Below, in pieces: positions 27,251 through 35,351 of a DNA stretch of 64,000 nucleotides (position 1 is the stretch's first letter; each line of letters starts with the position of its first letter). The position numbers and the translations under genes were made by a program. The stretch covers positions 1 to 64,000 of the forward strand of contig CAMDUL010000013.1 of the NCBI GenBank assembly GCA_945878135.1. Reading direction: 5' to 3'. The notes beneath the pieces are model-generated. The model saw only the letters and a program-made list of their open reading frames with translations, was not told where the DNA came from and made no database searches. Source of the stretch: Chthoniobacter flavus (lineage in GTDB: Bacteria > Verrucomicrobiota > Verrucomicrobiia > Chthoniobacterales > JACTMZ01).

Positions 27251-28018
27251 TCAGTGCCCGCCGCCGCGCACCGCCGCGGCATATTCCCGCACGGCCTGCG
27301 CGAGGGGCGCGGCCAGTTCGGCCCGGGGCACGGCGAACTTCGGACGGAACCACGGGAAAAGTCCGACCAAGTCGTGCAGGACGAGGATCTGTCCGTCGCA
27401 GCCGTCGCCGCTCCCGATCCCGATCGTGGGGATGCGCAGCGCCGGGCTGATCTCGGCGGCCAGGCCGTGGATGATGATCTCCATGACCACGGCGAAGGCG
27501 CCGGCATCCTGCACCGCGCCGGCATCGCGCCGGATCGCGTCGGCTTCCTCCGCGGTGCGTCCTTTCACTTTGTATCCGCCTTCCTCGCGGATGTGCTGCG
27601 GCAGCATGCCGATGTGCGCCAGCACGGGAATGCCGGCCGCGGTGAGCGCGCGGATCTGCGGGGCGACTTCCGCCCCGCCCTCCAGTTTGACCGCCTGTGC
27701 GCCGGCTTCGACCAGGCGTTGCGCGCTGGCCACGGCTTCGGCGGGCGTGCCGTAGGTGCCGATGGGCAGATCGGTCACCACCAGCGTGTTCCCCGCGCCG
27801 CGGGCCACCGCGCCGGTGTGGCGCACCATGTCGTCGAGCGTCACTGAGGTTGTGTCGGGATAACCGAGCACGACCATGCCGAGCGAATCGCCGACCAGAA
27901 TCAGGTCGATGCCGGCTTCATCCAGCAGGCGCGCCGTCGGGTAGTCGTAGGCGGTGAGCGCCGCGATTTTGCGCCCGTTGCGTTTGAGTTCCCGGAAACG
28001 GGTTGCGGTATCGTTCAT
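27251..28018 (-). CDS. panB: 3-methyl-2-oxobutanoate hydroxymethyltransferase
   Basis: A 255-residue TIM-barrel enzyme of pantothenate synthesis, making ketopantoate with 5,10-methylene-THF. Key segments: IAALTAYDYPTARLLDEAG, ILVGDSLGMVVLGY (metal-binding Asp), GAQAVKLEGG, HIGMLPQHIREEGGYKVKG, and IPTIGIGSGDGCDGQILVLH. The N-terminus MNDTATRFRELKRNGRK fits the family start. It follows folK by 53 bases on the same strand; both steps touch folate chemistry. It converges with dnaB, seven bases apart. Confidence 0.95.
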   Translation of the reverse strand: MNDTATRFRELKRNGRKIAALTAYDYPTARLLDEAGIDLILVGDSLGMVVLGYPDTTSVTLDDMVRHTGAVARGAGNTLVVTDLPIGTYGTPAEAVASAQRLVEAGAQAVKLEGGAEVAPQIRALTAAGIPVLAHIGMLPQHIREEGGYKVKGRTAEEADAIRRDAGAVQDAGAFAVVMEIIIHGLAAEISPALRIPTIGIGSGDGCDGQILVLHDLVGLFPWFRPKFAVPRAELAAPLAQAVREYAAAVRGGGH

Positions 28019-28071
28019 GCGGACGGAAGATCGAATCTCGCGCCGATCGGTGCGGGCGGCAAGCCCGGTTG

Positions 28072-28596
28072 TCACCACGCGGACGGCGCCCGCCGCACCG
28101 CCGGGTTGGCCGGCAACGCGGCGAGCAGCACGGCGACGGTGCAGAGGTGTCCGGGCAGAACCAATCCGGGACGGATGTCGGCGAGCGGTTGGAGGACGAA
28201 GCGGCGGGCGGCCAGCCGCGGGTGCGGCACGACGAGTCCGGGGCTCTCGATCCGCAGTTCGCCCACGTAGAGAATGTCGATGTCGACGGGGCGCGGGGCG
28301 TTGCGTTCCCGCTGGGCGGAGCGGCCGAGCCGGCGCTCGAATTCTCCGAGCAGTCCGAGCAGTTCCTCCGGCGTGCGAGACGTGTCGATCTCGAGGACCG
28401 CGTTGAGGAAGGTCGACGAACCGGGCGGACAGTCGACCGGATCGGTTTCGTACACGGGGGACACGGCCGGCGGGTCTTCCCCCTCGTGCAGCGTGGCAAG
28501 GAAGTCGCGCGCGGCGCGCAGGTGCGCCGCCCGGTCCCCGAGATTGGAGCCGAGAGCGAGGCCAGCCGGCCGGGGTGCGCTGCTGGGGCGGACCAT
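28072..28596 (-). CDS. folK: 2-amino-4-hydroxy-6-hydroxymethyldihydropteridine pyrophosphokinase
   Basis: A 174-residue HPPK of folate synthesis. GLALGSNLGDRAAHLRAA is the N-terminal GSN motif, VSPVYETDPVDCPPGSSTFLN the substrate loop, RNAPRPVDIDILYVGEL the metal-binding RxxPRxxDxD motif, and VPHPRLAARRFVLQPLADI the last block. It heads the folK-panB pair. A TAGCAT box lies seven bases before the ATG on the minus strand, suggesting a short or absent leader, but no good -35 was seen. Confidence 0.95.
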   Translation of the reverse strand: MVRPSSAPRPAGLALGSNLGDRAAHLRAARDFLATLHEGEDPPAVSPVYETDPVDCPPGSSTFLNAVLEIDTSRTPEELLGLLGEFERRLGRSAQRERNAPRPVDIDILYVGELRIESPGLVVPHPRLAARRFVLQPLADIRPGLVLPGHLCTVAVLLAALPANPAVRRAPSAW

Positions 28597-28649
28597 GCAC
28601 CGGATGCTACGGGACGCGGCCGGCCCGGGACAGCAGGAACGCGGGCGGT

Positions 28650-28678
28650 TTGCCGCCGCGGGGGAGCCGTGTTAGTCA
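28650..28678 (+). promoter_or_regulatory. Putative promoter of S41 protease-tsaD operon
   Basis: TTGCCG (28650-28655), exact 17-base spacer, TAGTCA (28673-28678), seven bases before the ATG at 28686. Confidence 0.42.
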
Positions 28679-28685
28679 AAGATCC

Positions 28686-29951
28686 ATGCTTCGCCGGTTC
28701 CTACTCTCCGTGCTGGCCGCGGCCCTGCCCGGCCCGGCTGCGGCGCAGACCGACGAAGACGTTTCGCCCTACAAGGAAATGAAGACGCTGGCCCGCGCCG
28801 TCGAACTGATCCGGCAGGATTATGTCGACGAGGACAAGACGGATTACGAGGACCTCGTCTACAGCGCGCTGCGCGGCATGCTCGAGGAACTGGATCCGCA
28901 CAGCGATTTCATGGACCCCAAGGATTTCAAGGGGATGCAGGAAGACACGCGCAGCGAATTCGGCGGACTCGGCGTGGTGGTGACGCGCAAGGAGGATCGT
29001 CTGGTCATCGTGGCACCGATGGAGGGCACGCCCGGCTTCCGGGCCGGCCTCCTGCCCGGGGACATCCTGCTCGAAATCGACGGCCAGTCGGCCGAGCAGA
29101 TGTCTTTGCGCGATGCGGTCGACAAACTCCGCGGCGAAGCCGGCACCAGCGTGGAATTGGCGGTGGCGCGCGCCGGCGAGGCGGACCCGTTGAAATACCA
29201 GCTCGAACGCGAAGTGATCAAGGTACCCAGCGTGCGCGGCGCGAAGATCCTCGACGGCGGGGGTCCGCGTATCGGCTACGTGCGGGTCACGCAGTTCAGC
29301 GAGCCGACCGGACGCGAATTCGCCCGCGCGCTCGGCGAACTGGAAAAGCAGGGCATGGAAGCGCTCGTCATCGACCTGCGTTTCAATCCGGGCGGTTTGC
29401 TCGGCAGTGCGGTCGAGGTGGCCGGGGAATTCCTGCCGGGCGGCGCGCTCGTCGCCTACACCGAGGGACGCTCGGCCGCCGCGGCACGGCGCTACACCGC
29501 GCCCGGCCAGGGGCGGCGTCCGCGCAACTACCCCGTGGCTGTCCTGGTCAACGGCTCGAGCGCCAGCGGTGCCGAGATCGTGGCCGGCGCGCTCAAGGAT
29601 TCGGGCCGCGCCTTGCTCGTCGGCGAAACAACCTTCGGCAAAGGTTCGGTCCAGAGCGTGGTGTCTTTGCCGGACGGCTCGGCGGTGCGTTTGACCACGG
29701 CCGAATATTTCACGCCCGGCCGCCAGCCGATCCACGAGAAAGGCGTGGCCCCGCATGTGAGCGCGCCGATGTCGTCCGCGGACGAAGCGCGCTTGCTCGC
29801 CCTGCGGCGGCAGGATGATCTGCCGGCCGGGACCGAGCGCGAGGAACTCGAACCGGTCGACGATGTGCCCTTGCGGCGGGCCGCGGACGCTTTGCGCGGG
29901 GTTTTGCTCCATGCCAAGGAGGGGGCGGGTCAGCCGTCCGGCGAAGGTTGA
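28686..29951 (+). CDS. C-terminal processing peptidase, S41 family (CtpA-like)
   Basis: A 421-residue exported serine protease. MLRRFLLSVLAAALPGPAAA is a signal peptide. A PDZ domain (about 90-175, GLGVVVTRKEDRLVIVAPME, GLLPGDILLEIDG) precedes the S41 core. NGSSASGAEIVAG carries the catalytic serine (about Ser294) and GETTFGKGSVQ the lysine (about Lys319), 25 residues apart as in CtpA. It trims or degrades periplasmic proteins. The tsaD gene starts at a TTG overlapping its stop. Confidence 0.93.
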   Translation: MLRRFLLSVLAAALPGPAAAQTDEDVSPYKEMKTLARAVELIRQDYVDEDKTDYEDLVYSALRGMLEELDPHSDFMDPKDFKGMQEDTRSEFGGLGVVVTRKEDRLVIVAPMEGTPGFRAGLLPGDILLEIDGQSAEQMSLRDAVDKLRGEAGTSVELAVARAGEADPLKYQLEREVIKVPSVRGAKILDGGGPRIGYVRVTQFSEPTGREFARALGELEKQGMEALVIDLRFNPGGLLGSAVEVAGEFLPGGALVAYTEGRSAAAARRYTAPGQGRRPRNYPVAVLVNGSSASGAEIVAGALKDSGRALLVGETTFGKGSVQSVVSLPDGSAVRLTTAEYFTPGRQPIHEKGVAPHVSAPMSSADEARLLALRRQDDLPAGTEREELEPVDDVPLRRAADALRGVLLHAKEGAGQPSGEG

Positions 29952-30961
29952 GCGCGCCGCTGATCCTTGCGCTCGAGACGTCGTGCGACGAGACCGCGGT
30001 TGCGGTGATCGAAGGTGTCACCCGCCTGCGCTCGAGCGTGATCGCTTCGCAGGCCGAGTTGCACGCGGCCTACGGCGGCGTGGTGCCGGAAGTCGCTTCG
30101 CGCAACCACCTGGCCCAGGTGCGCGGTGTGGTCGGGCAAGCGCTGGAGGAAGCGGGCGTGGAGCTGTCCCGGATCGGGGCTTTCGCCGGGACCACGGGGC
30201 CCGGATTGGCCAGCGCGCTGCTGGTCGGCGCGTCGGCGGCGAAGGGTCTGGCCCTGGCTGCGGAAAAACCGTTTCTCGCCGTCAATCACGTGGAAGGTCA
30301 TTTGCTCTCGCCGTTTTTCGGCTCTGAAGAAGTGCCACCTTGCATCGGGTTGGTGGTCAGCGGGGGCCACACCCTGCTGGTCGATGTGGAATCGGCGGGG
30401 CATTACCGTCTGCTCGGGCGCACGCTCGACGACGCCGCGGGGGAAGCTTTCGACAAGGTGGCGAAGTTGCTCGGGCTCGGTTATCCGGGCGGACCAGAAA
30501 TCGAAGCCGTGGCGCGCGGCGGATGCGCCGAACGCTTCGCTTTGCCGCGCAGCATGCAGTGCTCGGGCGATCACAACTTCAGCTTCAGCGGGTTGAAGAC
30601 GGCGGTGCGCTATCTTTTGCCGCAGACCGCGCCCGCCGACCGGGCCGATCTCTGCGCGGGATTCCAGGAAGCGGTGGTCGATGTGCTGGTCGGGAAGACA
30701 GTGCGCGCAGCCCGAGCCAGGCGGCGGAAACTGGTCGCGGTGAGCGGCGGGGTGGGGGGGAACGCGCGCCTGCGGGAACGGTTGGCCGCGGAAGCCGCGC
30801 ACTGCGGCCTCGAAGTGCGCTTCGCCGAGCCGTGGCTCTGCGCGGACAACGCAGCCATGATCGCTTACGTCGCGGCGCTGCACTGGCGGGCGGGGCGGAC
30901 CTCCCCGCTGGGGCAGGACATCGTTCCCACTTTGGGTCAAGATTTGTTCGCCAACGCCTGA
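29948..30961 (+). CDS. tsaD: tRNA N6-adenosine threonylcarbamoyltransferase
   Basis: A 337-residue universal protein that, with TsaB and TsaE, places threonylcarbamoyl on A37 of ANN-decoding tRNAs. Seen: LILALETSCDETAVAVIEG, YGGVVPEVASRNHLAQV, FLAVNHVEGHLLS (HxxxH metal site) and IGLVVSGGHTLLVD. The start is a TTG (29948) that overlaps the protease stop as TTGA; the next residues SAPLILALETSCD fit the family. Both tRNA genes in this window are tRNA-Thr, which are substrates of this modification. Confidence 0.95.
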   Translation: MSAPLILALETSCDETAVAVIEGVTRLRSSVIASQAELHAAYGGVVPEVASRNHLAQVRGVVGQALEEAGVELSRIGAFAGTTGPGLASALLVGASAAKGLALAAEKPFLAVNHVEGHLLSPFFGSEEVPPCIGLVVSGGHTLLVDVESAGHYRLLGRTLDDAAGEAFDKVAKLLGLGYPGGPEIEAVARGGCAERFALPRSMQCSGDHNFSFSGLKTAVRYLLPQTAPADRADLCAGFQEAVVDVLVGKTVRAARARRRKLVAVSGGVGGNARLRERLAAEAAHCGLEVRFAEPWLCADNAAMIAYVAALHWRAGRTSPLGQDIVPTLGQDLFANA

Positions 30962-30965
30962 CGTT

Positions 30966-30980
30966 TGGCGCGAAAATTGC
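30966..30980 (+). promoter_or_regulatory. Sigma-54 (-24/-12) promoter element upstream of rpoN
   Basis: TGGCGCG, four bases, TTGC: the 15-base layout of the sigma-54 consensus TGGCACG-N4-TTGC with one mismatch, keeping the GG and GC dinucleotides at the right spacing. It starts five bases after the tsaD stop and would place a transcript start about 25 bases before the rpoN ATG. This suggests rpoN autoregulation. The enhancer-binding activator and its site were not identified. Confidence 0.55.
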
Positions 30981-31016
30981 TTGCAGTAGCGATGCAAGAC
31001 GGGCGTGGTAGTGCCC

Positions 31017-32414
31017 ATGTCCGGTTTCCACCAGAGTGCGCAGTTGGGGCAGCAGCAGATGTTGTCGCCCCAGATGCGGCAAAGCCTGGAAATCCTGCAG
31101 GCCACCGCGCTCGAGCTGCAACAGATGGTGCGCCTCGAGTTGGAGTCCAACCCCGTGCTGGAAGAGGAGGTGCCGGAGGAGGAGGTGTCGGCGGAAACCG
31201 ACGGGGAGACGAACGACGATTCCGAGGAAGCCGAAGAGTTGCGCCGTTTGGAGGAGGATTGGGGGGCGTTCTCGGGCGAGGGGGCGCAGCGCGGCGATGC
31301 GGACGCCGAAGCGCGACGGTTGCACTTTCTCGAGGGTGTGTCCCCGCCCGAAACGCTGGCCGGTCATCTGGAGAAACAACTCGGGCGCCTCGCCCTCGAT
31401 CCCGTGCAACGTCGCATCGCGTCTTTGCTCGTCGGCAATCTCGACGAGGACGGATACCTCGCGGCCACGCCGGAGGAAGTGGCCGACGAGGCGGGGGCGG
31501 AGACCGCGGAAGTCATCGGGATGCTGCACCTGCTGCAAACGCTCGATCCGCCCGGGGTGGGCGCGCGCGATTTGTCCGAGTGCCTCCTCCTGCAACTGGC
31601 GCGCCGCGGCGAGGGGCAAAGCACGGCGGCGCGGATCGCGGAAAAGCACCTCGATTTGCTCGGACGCAAAAAATTCGCCGAGATCGCGTCCTCCCTGCGG
31701 GTCGGGCAAGACACCGTGCGCGAGGCCGGCGCGGTCATTGCCGCGCTCAACCCCAAGCCGGGCCGCGCCTTCGCGGGGGAAGCCGCGCCGGTTCTGGCCC
31801 CCGACGTGATCATCGAGAGGGTGGGCGACGAATTCGTGGTTTCCCTGGTGCGCGACAGCGTCCCGCAGCTGCGCATCAGCCGCGCCTACCGCGATCTGCT
31901 CGGCACGGCCGCCGGGCAGGCGGATGTCCGTCATTACCTGCGGGACAAAATCCGCGGGGGAAAATTCCTCATCAAAAGCATCCGGCAGCGCCAGCAGACC
32001 ATCCTGGCCATCGCCCGCGAGATCGCGGTGCGGCAGCGGGCCTTCCTTGAGGAGGGCGTGGCCGCGCTCGTGCCGCTGACCATGGCGCAGGTGGCCGAAG
32101 CGGTCGGCGTGCACGAAACCACGGTGAGCCGCGCCATTGCCGGCAAGACGGTGGCCACGCCGCAGGGCGCTTTCGAAATGAAATTCTTTTTCACCACCGG
32201 TTACCGCGCGGCCGACGGGGCCGAGATCAGCAGCACGAGCGTGAAAGACGTCATCGCCGCGCTGGTCCGCGGCGAGGACCCGCGCAAGCCGCTGAGCGAC
32301 CAGCAGATTGTCGCGCGACTCGGGGCCGACGGTCTCGCCGTGGCGCGCCGCACGGTGGCCAAATACCGCGAGGCGCTCGGAATTCTGCCGAGTCATCTGC
32401 GAAAATCCTTTTGA
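31017..32414 (+). CDS. rpoN: RNA polymerase sigma-54 factor
   Basis: A 465-residue alternative sigma factor needing AAA+ activators. Region I is glutamine/leucine-rich (LSPQMRQSLEILQATALELQ), region II acidic (EEEVPEEEVSAETDGE), region III holds the core-binding part (LDPPGVGARDLSECLLLQLA) and the helix-turn-helix (MAQVAEAVGVHETTVSRAI). The C-terminal RpoN box is ARRTVAKYRE. The ATG at 31017 was preferred to a GTG at 31005. Upstream is a sigma-54-type promoter element; downstream the Mrp gene follows with its own promoter candidate. Confidence 0.96.
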   Translation: MSGFHQSAQLGQQQMLSPQMRQSLEILQATALELQQMVRLELESNPVLEEEVPEEEVSAETDGETNDDSEEAEELRRLEEDWGAFSGEGAQRGDADAEARRLHFLEGVSPPETLAGHLEKQLGRLALDPVQRRIASLLVGNLDEDGYLAATPEEVADEAGAETAEVIGMLHLLQTLDPPGVGARDLSECLLLQLARRGEGQSTAARIAEKHLDLLGRKKFAEIASSLRVGQDTVREAGAVIAALNPKPGRAFAGEAAPVLAPDVIIERVGDEFVVSLVRDSVPQLRISRAYRDLLGTAAGQADVRHYLRDKIRGGKFLIKSIRQRQQTILAIAREIAVRQRAFLEEGVAALVPLTMAQVAEAVGVHETTVSRAIAGKTVATPQGAFEMKFFFTTGYRAADGAEISSTSVKDVIAALVRGEDPRKPLSDQQIVARLGADGLAVARRTVAKYREALGILPSHLRKSF

Positions 32415-32439
32415 GCCGCGCGCGAGGCAACGACAATAT
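32411..32439 (+). promoter_or_regulatory. Putative mrp promoter
   Basis: TTGAGC (32411-32416, overlapping the rpoN stop), 17-base spacer, CAATAT (32434-32439), seven bases before the ATG at 32447. Together with the family N-terminus this decided the later of two possible starts. Confidence 0.38.
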
Positions 32440-32446
32440 TCTTTCC

Positions 32447-33511
32447 ATGCCGAACCTGAACGAAGAAACGGTGCGCGAGGCGCTGCGCGCGGTGAAGTAT
32501 CCCGGCTTCAGCCGCGACATCGTGTCCTTCGGCCTCGTCGAATCGGCGGAGGTGCGGGGGGACGAGGTTTTCGTCAAGCTTTCGCTGGCGGTGGAAGACC
32601 CGAAGGTCGCGCAGCAGATCCACCGCGGATGCATGGAAGCCCTCGCGGCGGTGCCCGGGGTGCGCACCCCTCATGTGCTCGTCGATTTGAAAAAGCCGCC
32701 CGCCGCCGCGTCGCCCGGGGCGACGAAAATCGAGGGCGTGCGGCACGTGGTCGCCGTGGCCAGCGGCAAGGGCGGGGTGGGAAAGAGCACCGTCGCTTCG
32801 AATCTCGCCCAGGCCTTGAGCCTGGGCGGCGCCCGCACGGGCCTCTGCGATTGCGATCTCTACGGGCCGAGCATCGCGCTGATGTTCGGCACGACCGAAC
32901 AGCCGGCGGCAACGGAGGACAACCGTATCGTTCCGGTCGAGCGCTACGGGCTGAAACTGATGTCGATGGGCTTTCTCACCGACCCGGACACGCCGGCGGT
33001 CCTGCGCGGACCGATGGTCACGCGCTACACGCAGCAGTTTTTGCGTCAGGTCGACTGGGGCGATCTCGACTACCTGATCCTCGACCTGCCTCCCGGCACG
33101 GGCGACATCCAGCTCACCGTGGTCCAGACCGTGGCTTTGGCCGGCGCGGTGGTCGTGACCACGCCGCAGGAAGTCGCGCTGATCGACGCGCGCAAAGCAG
33201 TTGCCATGTTCCACAAAACCAACGTGCGCGTGCTCGGGATCGTCGAGAACATGAGCCACTTCGTCTGCCCTTCCGACGGCCTGCGTTATGACATTTTCGG
33301 GTCCGGCGGCGGGCGGCGCGAAGCCGGCCGCCTCGGCGTGCCGCTCCTCGGCGAAGTGCCGATCGACATGGCCACCCGCGAAGCGGGGGACACCGGCATG
33401 CCGGTGGTGGCCCGCGCGCAGGACAGCGCGGTCGGACGCGAATTCATGAAGATCGCGCGGTCCTTGCGGGAAGAGTTGGAGGGCGCGTCCGCCATGGCAG
33501 TCCGGGCGTGA
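32447..33511 (+). CDS. mrp: Mrp/ApbC-type iron-sulfur carrier ATPase
   Basis: A 354-residue P-loop protein. The N-terminal MIP18/DUF59 domain (NEETVREALRAVKYPGFSRD) is followed by the ParA/Mrp ATPase with VVAVASGKGGVGKSTVASNL, DCDLYGPSIALMFG and LILDLPPGTGDIQLTVVQT. Mrp proteins load Fe-S clusters onto apo-proteins. The usual CxxC motif after NMSHFV reads CPSDG here, so the second cysteine is missing; cluster binding may differ. An earlier TTG start at 32411 overlaps rpoN and was not chosen. Confidence 0.93.
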   Translation: MPNLNEETVREALRAVKYPGFSRDIVSFGLVESAEVRGDEVFVKLSLAVEDPKVAQQIHRGCMEALAAVPGVRTPHVLVDLKKPPAAASPGATKIEGVRHVVAVASGKGGVGKSTVASNLAQALSLGGARTGLCDCDLYGPSIALMFGTTEQPAATEDNRIVPVERYGLKLMSMGFLTDPDTPAVLRGPMVTRYTQQFLRQVDWGDLDYLILDLPPGTGDIQLTVVQTVALAGAVVVTTPQEVALIDARKAVAMFHKTNVRVLGIVENMSHFVCPSDGLRYDIFGSGGGRREAGRLGVPLLGEVPIDMATREAGDTGMPVVARAQDSAVGREFMKIARSLREELEGASAMAVRA

Positions 33512-33560
33512 TCCCGTCCGGCGGCTGATATTTGTTGCCGCCGTCTTCCGATGGCCGAAC

Positions 33561-33590
33561 TTGACCGGACCGGTTGATGATGGCTATGTT
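33561..33590 (+). promoter_or_regulatory. Putative promoter of 77-residue protein gene
   Basis: TTGACC (33561-33566), 18-base spacer, TATGTT (33585-33590), six bases before the ATG at 33597. Confidence 0.45.
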
Positions 33591-33596
33591 TCCCCC

Positions 33597-33830
33597 ATGA
33601 ACTCCTCCCACGACGAGGGAGCCTCCCTCGTTCGTAACTCCACGCTTTACCGCGAGTTTCTCGCCGAGCGTGAGGAGATCCTTCGTCACAAGTGGATCGA
33701 GAGCGAGAAGGTCGGTCACGATATCGGCTTCGAGAAGGCCCTGCTGGAATGGGTGCTGCGCCACCGCGGCGGATGGCGCCAGAGCCGTGGTCTGGGCAAC
33801 CGGGCGCGGGCGACGGCCGGTGCGAATTGA
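33597..33830 (+). CDS. Small protein of unknown function
   Basis: A 77-residue soluble protein that was not assigned to a family. It reads SLVRNSTLYREFLAEREEIL, then RHKWIESEKVGHDIGFEKAL and LEWVLRHRGGWRQSRGL: two amphipathic helices rich in Glu, Arg, Trp and His, with a basic tail. Its ordered composition, a promoter directly upstream and position between mrp and pyrR argue that it is real. The ATG at 33597 was chosen over 33561, which overlaps the -35 box. It could be a nucleic-acid- or protein-binding factor, but nothing proves this. Confidence 0.65.
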   Translation: MNSSHDEGASLVRNSTLYREFLAEREEILRHKWIESEKVGHDIGFEKALLEWVLRHRGGWRQSRGLGNRARATAGAN

Positions 33831-33879
33831 AGACTGTGTTGCTGGCGCCCCGGCCGCGCCTGTGGCAGGATGCCGCGGC

Positions 33880-34419
33880 ATGAGCCGCACCGGAACCGAT
33901 CGCGAACTGGCCGACCGCGTTGCTTTGGAGGCAGCCATCGGACGTCTGGCCGACGAGATCGCGGCGGCCCTCGGCGGCGCTGGGCCTGTTTTTCTTGCGG
34001 GCATTCCGACGCGGGGGGTCAGTCTGGCTGCCCGCCTCGCCACCCGGTTGGAGCGGCGCGGGGTGGCTTGCCGCCGGGGCGCGGTTGATATTTCGATGTA
34101 TCGCGACGACCTCGGTTTGCGCGAGGGGGTGTCCGCCTTGCAAGGCACCGATCTGCCCATGGATATCGACCACTGGGACGTGATCCTGGTCGACGATGTG
34201 CAGCACACCGGGCGCACGGCGCGGGCGGCGATCGAGGCCGTGCTCGCCTTCGGCCGGCCCCGCCGCATTCTTTACGCGGTGCTCGTCGACCGCGGCGGCC
34301 GCGAACTTCCGGTCCGCCCCGATTTCATCGGGATCAACCTCCCGGTCGGGCCCGGCCGCCGCGTGCGCGTGCGGCTGGCCGAGACCGATGACGGCGCGGA
34401 GGGCGTCTACGAATCATGA
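33880..34419 (+). CDS. pyrR: PyrR bifunctional regulator / uracil phosphoribosyltransferase
   Basis: A 179-residue type I phosphoribosyltransferase of the PyrR family: [35 protein letters not shown], and the PRPP loop [18 protein letters not shown]. The C-terminal [20 protein letters not shown] also matches. In Firmicutes PyrR binds pyr mRNA leaders to cause attenuation with UMP. Here the gap upstream is only 49 bases and no attenuator hairpin was seen, so it may act only as an enzyme or elsewhere. It heads a tight pyrR-pyrB-pyrC-tgt run with four-base overlaps. Confidence 0.93.
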   Translation: MSRTGTDRELADRVALEAAIGRLADEIAAALGGAGPVFLAGIPTRGVSLAARLATRLERRGVACRRGAVDISMYRDDLGLREGVSALQGTDLPMDIDHWDVILVDDVQHTGRTARAAIEAVLAFGRPRRILYAVLVDRGGRELPVRPDFIGINLPVGPGRRVRVRLAETDDGAEGVYES

Positions 34420-35351
34420 AGTGGACGCGCAAAGACCTCGTGGCGCTGTCCGACCTCTCCGCGGAGGAAATCAGCTTCGTTCTCGACACCGCTTCGGAAT
34501 TCAAGGACGTGGGCCGGCGACGCCTGAAAAAGGTGCCGAGCTTGCGCGGCAAGACCATGGTCAATCTCTTCGTCGAGGCGAGCACCCGCACGCGCACGTC
34601 GTTCGAATTGGCGGGCGTGCGCCTCAGCGCCGACGTGGTCAACATCGCAGCCCAGACCTCGAGCCTCTCCAAGGGGGAAACCCTCAAGGACACCGCGAAA
34701 AACCTCGAGGCGCTCGCCGCCGATCTCATCGTGCTGCGTCATTCCGCCGCCGGCGCCGCGCACTTCCTCGCCGGACGTCTGCGCGCGGGCGTGATCAACG
34801 CCGGCGACGGGTCGCACGAGCACCCGACGCAGGGTCTCCTCGACGTCTTCACCATCCGCGAACGCCTCGGCCGCGTGGCCGGCGTCAAAGTCGGCATCGT
34901 CGGCGACATCCGCTTCAGCAGGGTGGCCCGCTCGAACCTCCAAGCACTGGTCAAACTCGGCGCCCGCGTCACGCTCATCGGTCCGCCCACCCTCGTCCCG
35001 CGGGAATTCGAGCGGCTCGGCGCGGTCATCACGCATTCCCTCGACGATGTCCTCGGCGACCTCGACGTGATCAATCTCCTGCGCATCCAGCACGAGCGGC
35101 AGAAGGCCGGGTTCTTCCCGGGCACCGGCGAGTATGCCGCGCTCTTCGGCTTGAATGCCGCGCGCGCGGGGCGTCTCAAGCCGGAGGCCCTTGTCATGCA
35201 TCCCGGGCCGATCCATCGCGGGGTCGAACTGGACGGGTCGGTGGCCGACGGTCCGCATAGCGTGATTCTCGACCAGGTGACCAACGGACTGGCCGTGCGC
35301 ATGGCCGTGCTCTACCTGTGCGGCTCGGTGCCGCCGAAGGAGGAAGCATGA
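34416..35351 (+). CDS. pyrB: Aspartate carbamoyltransferase catalytic subunit
   Basis: A 311-residue enzyme that condenses carbamoyl phosphate and aspartate in pyrimidine synthesis. The carbamoyl-phosphate motif is [35 protein letters not shown] and [15 protein letters not shown] are further active-site blocks. Its ATG overlaps the pyrR stop, and its stop overlaps the pyrC start, each by four bases. No regulatory pyrI gene is present, so it is the unregulated or PyrC-associated type. Confidence 0.96.
   Translation: MKWTRKDLVALSDLSAEEISFVLDTASEFKDVGRRRLKKVPSLRGKTMVNLFVEASTRTRTSFELAGVRLSADVVNIAAQTSSLSKGETLKDTAKNLEALAADLIVLRHSAAGAAHFLAGRLRAGVINAGDGSHEHPTQGLLDVFTIRERLGRVAGVKVGIVGDIRFSRVARSNLQALVKLGARVTLIGPPTLVPREFERLGAVITHSLDDVLGDLDVINLLRIQHERQKAGFFPGTGEYAALFGLNAARAGRLKPEALVMHPGPIHRGVELDGSVADGPHSVILDQVTNGLAVRMAVLYLCGSVPPKEEA

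Noticed and set aside
32411..32446. TTG start for mrp at the rpoN stop
   Set aside because: The added residues do not fit the family and overlap a promoter-like sequence; the ATG at 32447 matches the DUF59 start.
33831..33879. PyrR attenuator leader
   Set aside because: Only 49 bases with no stable hairpin or T-tract are available.
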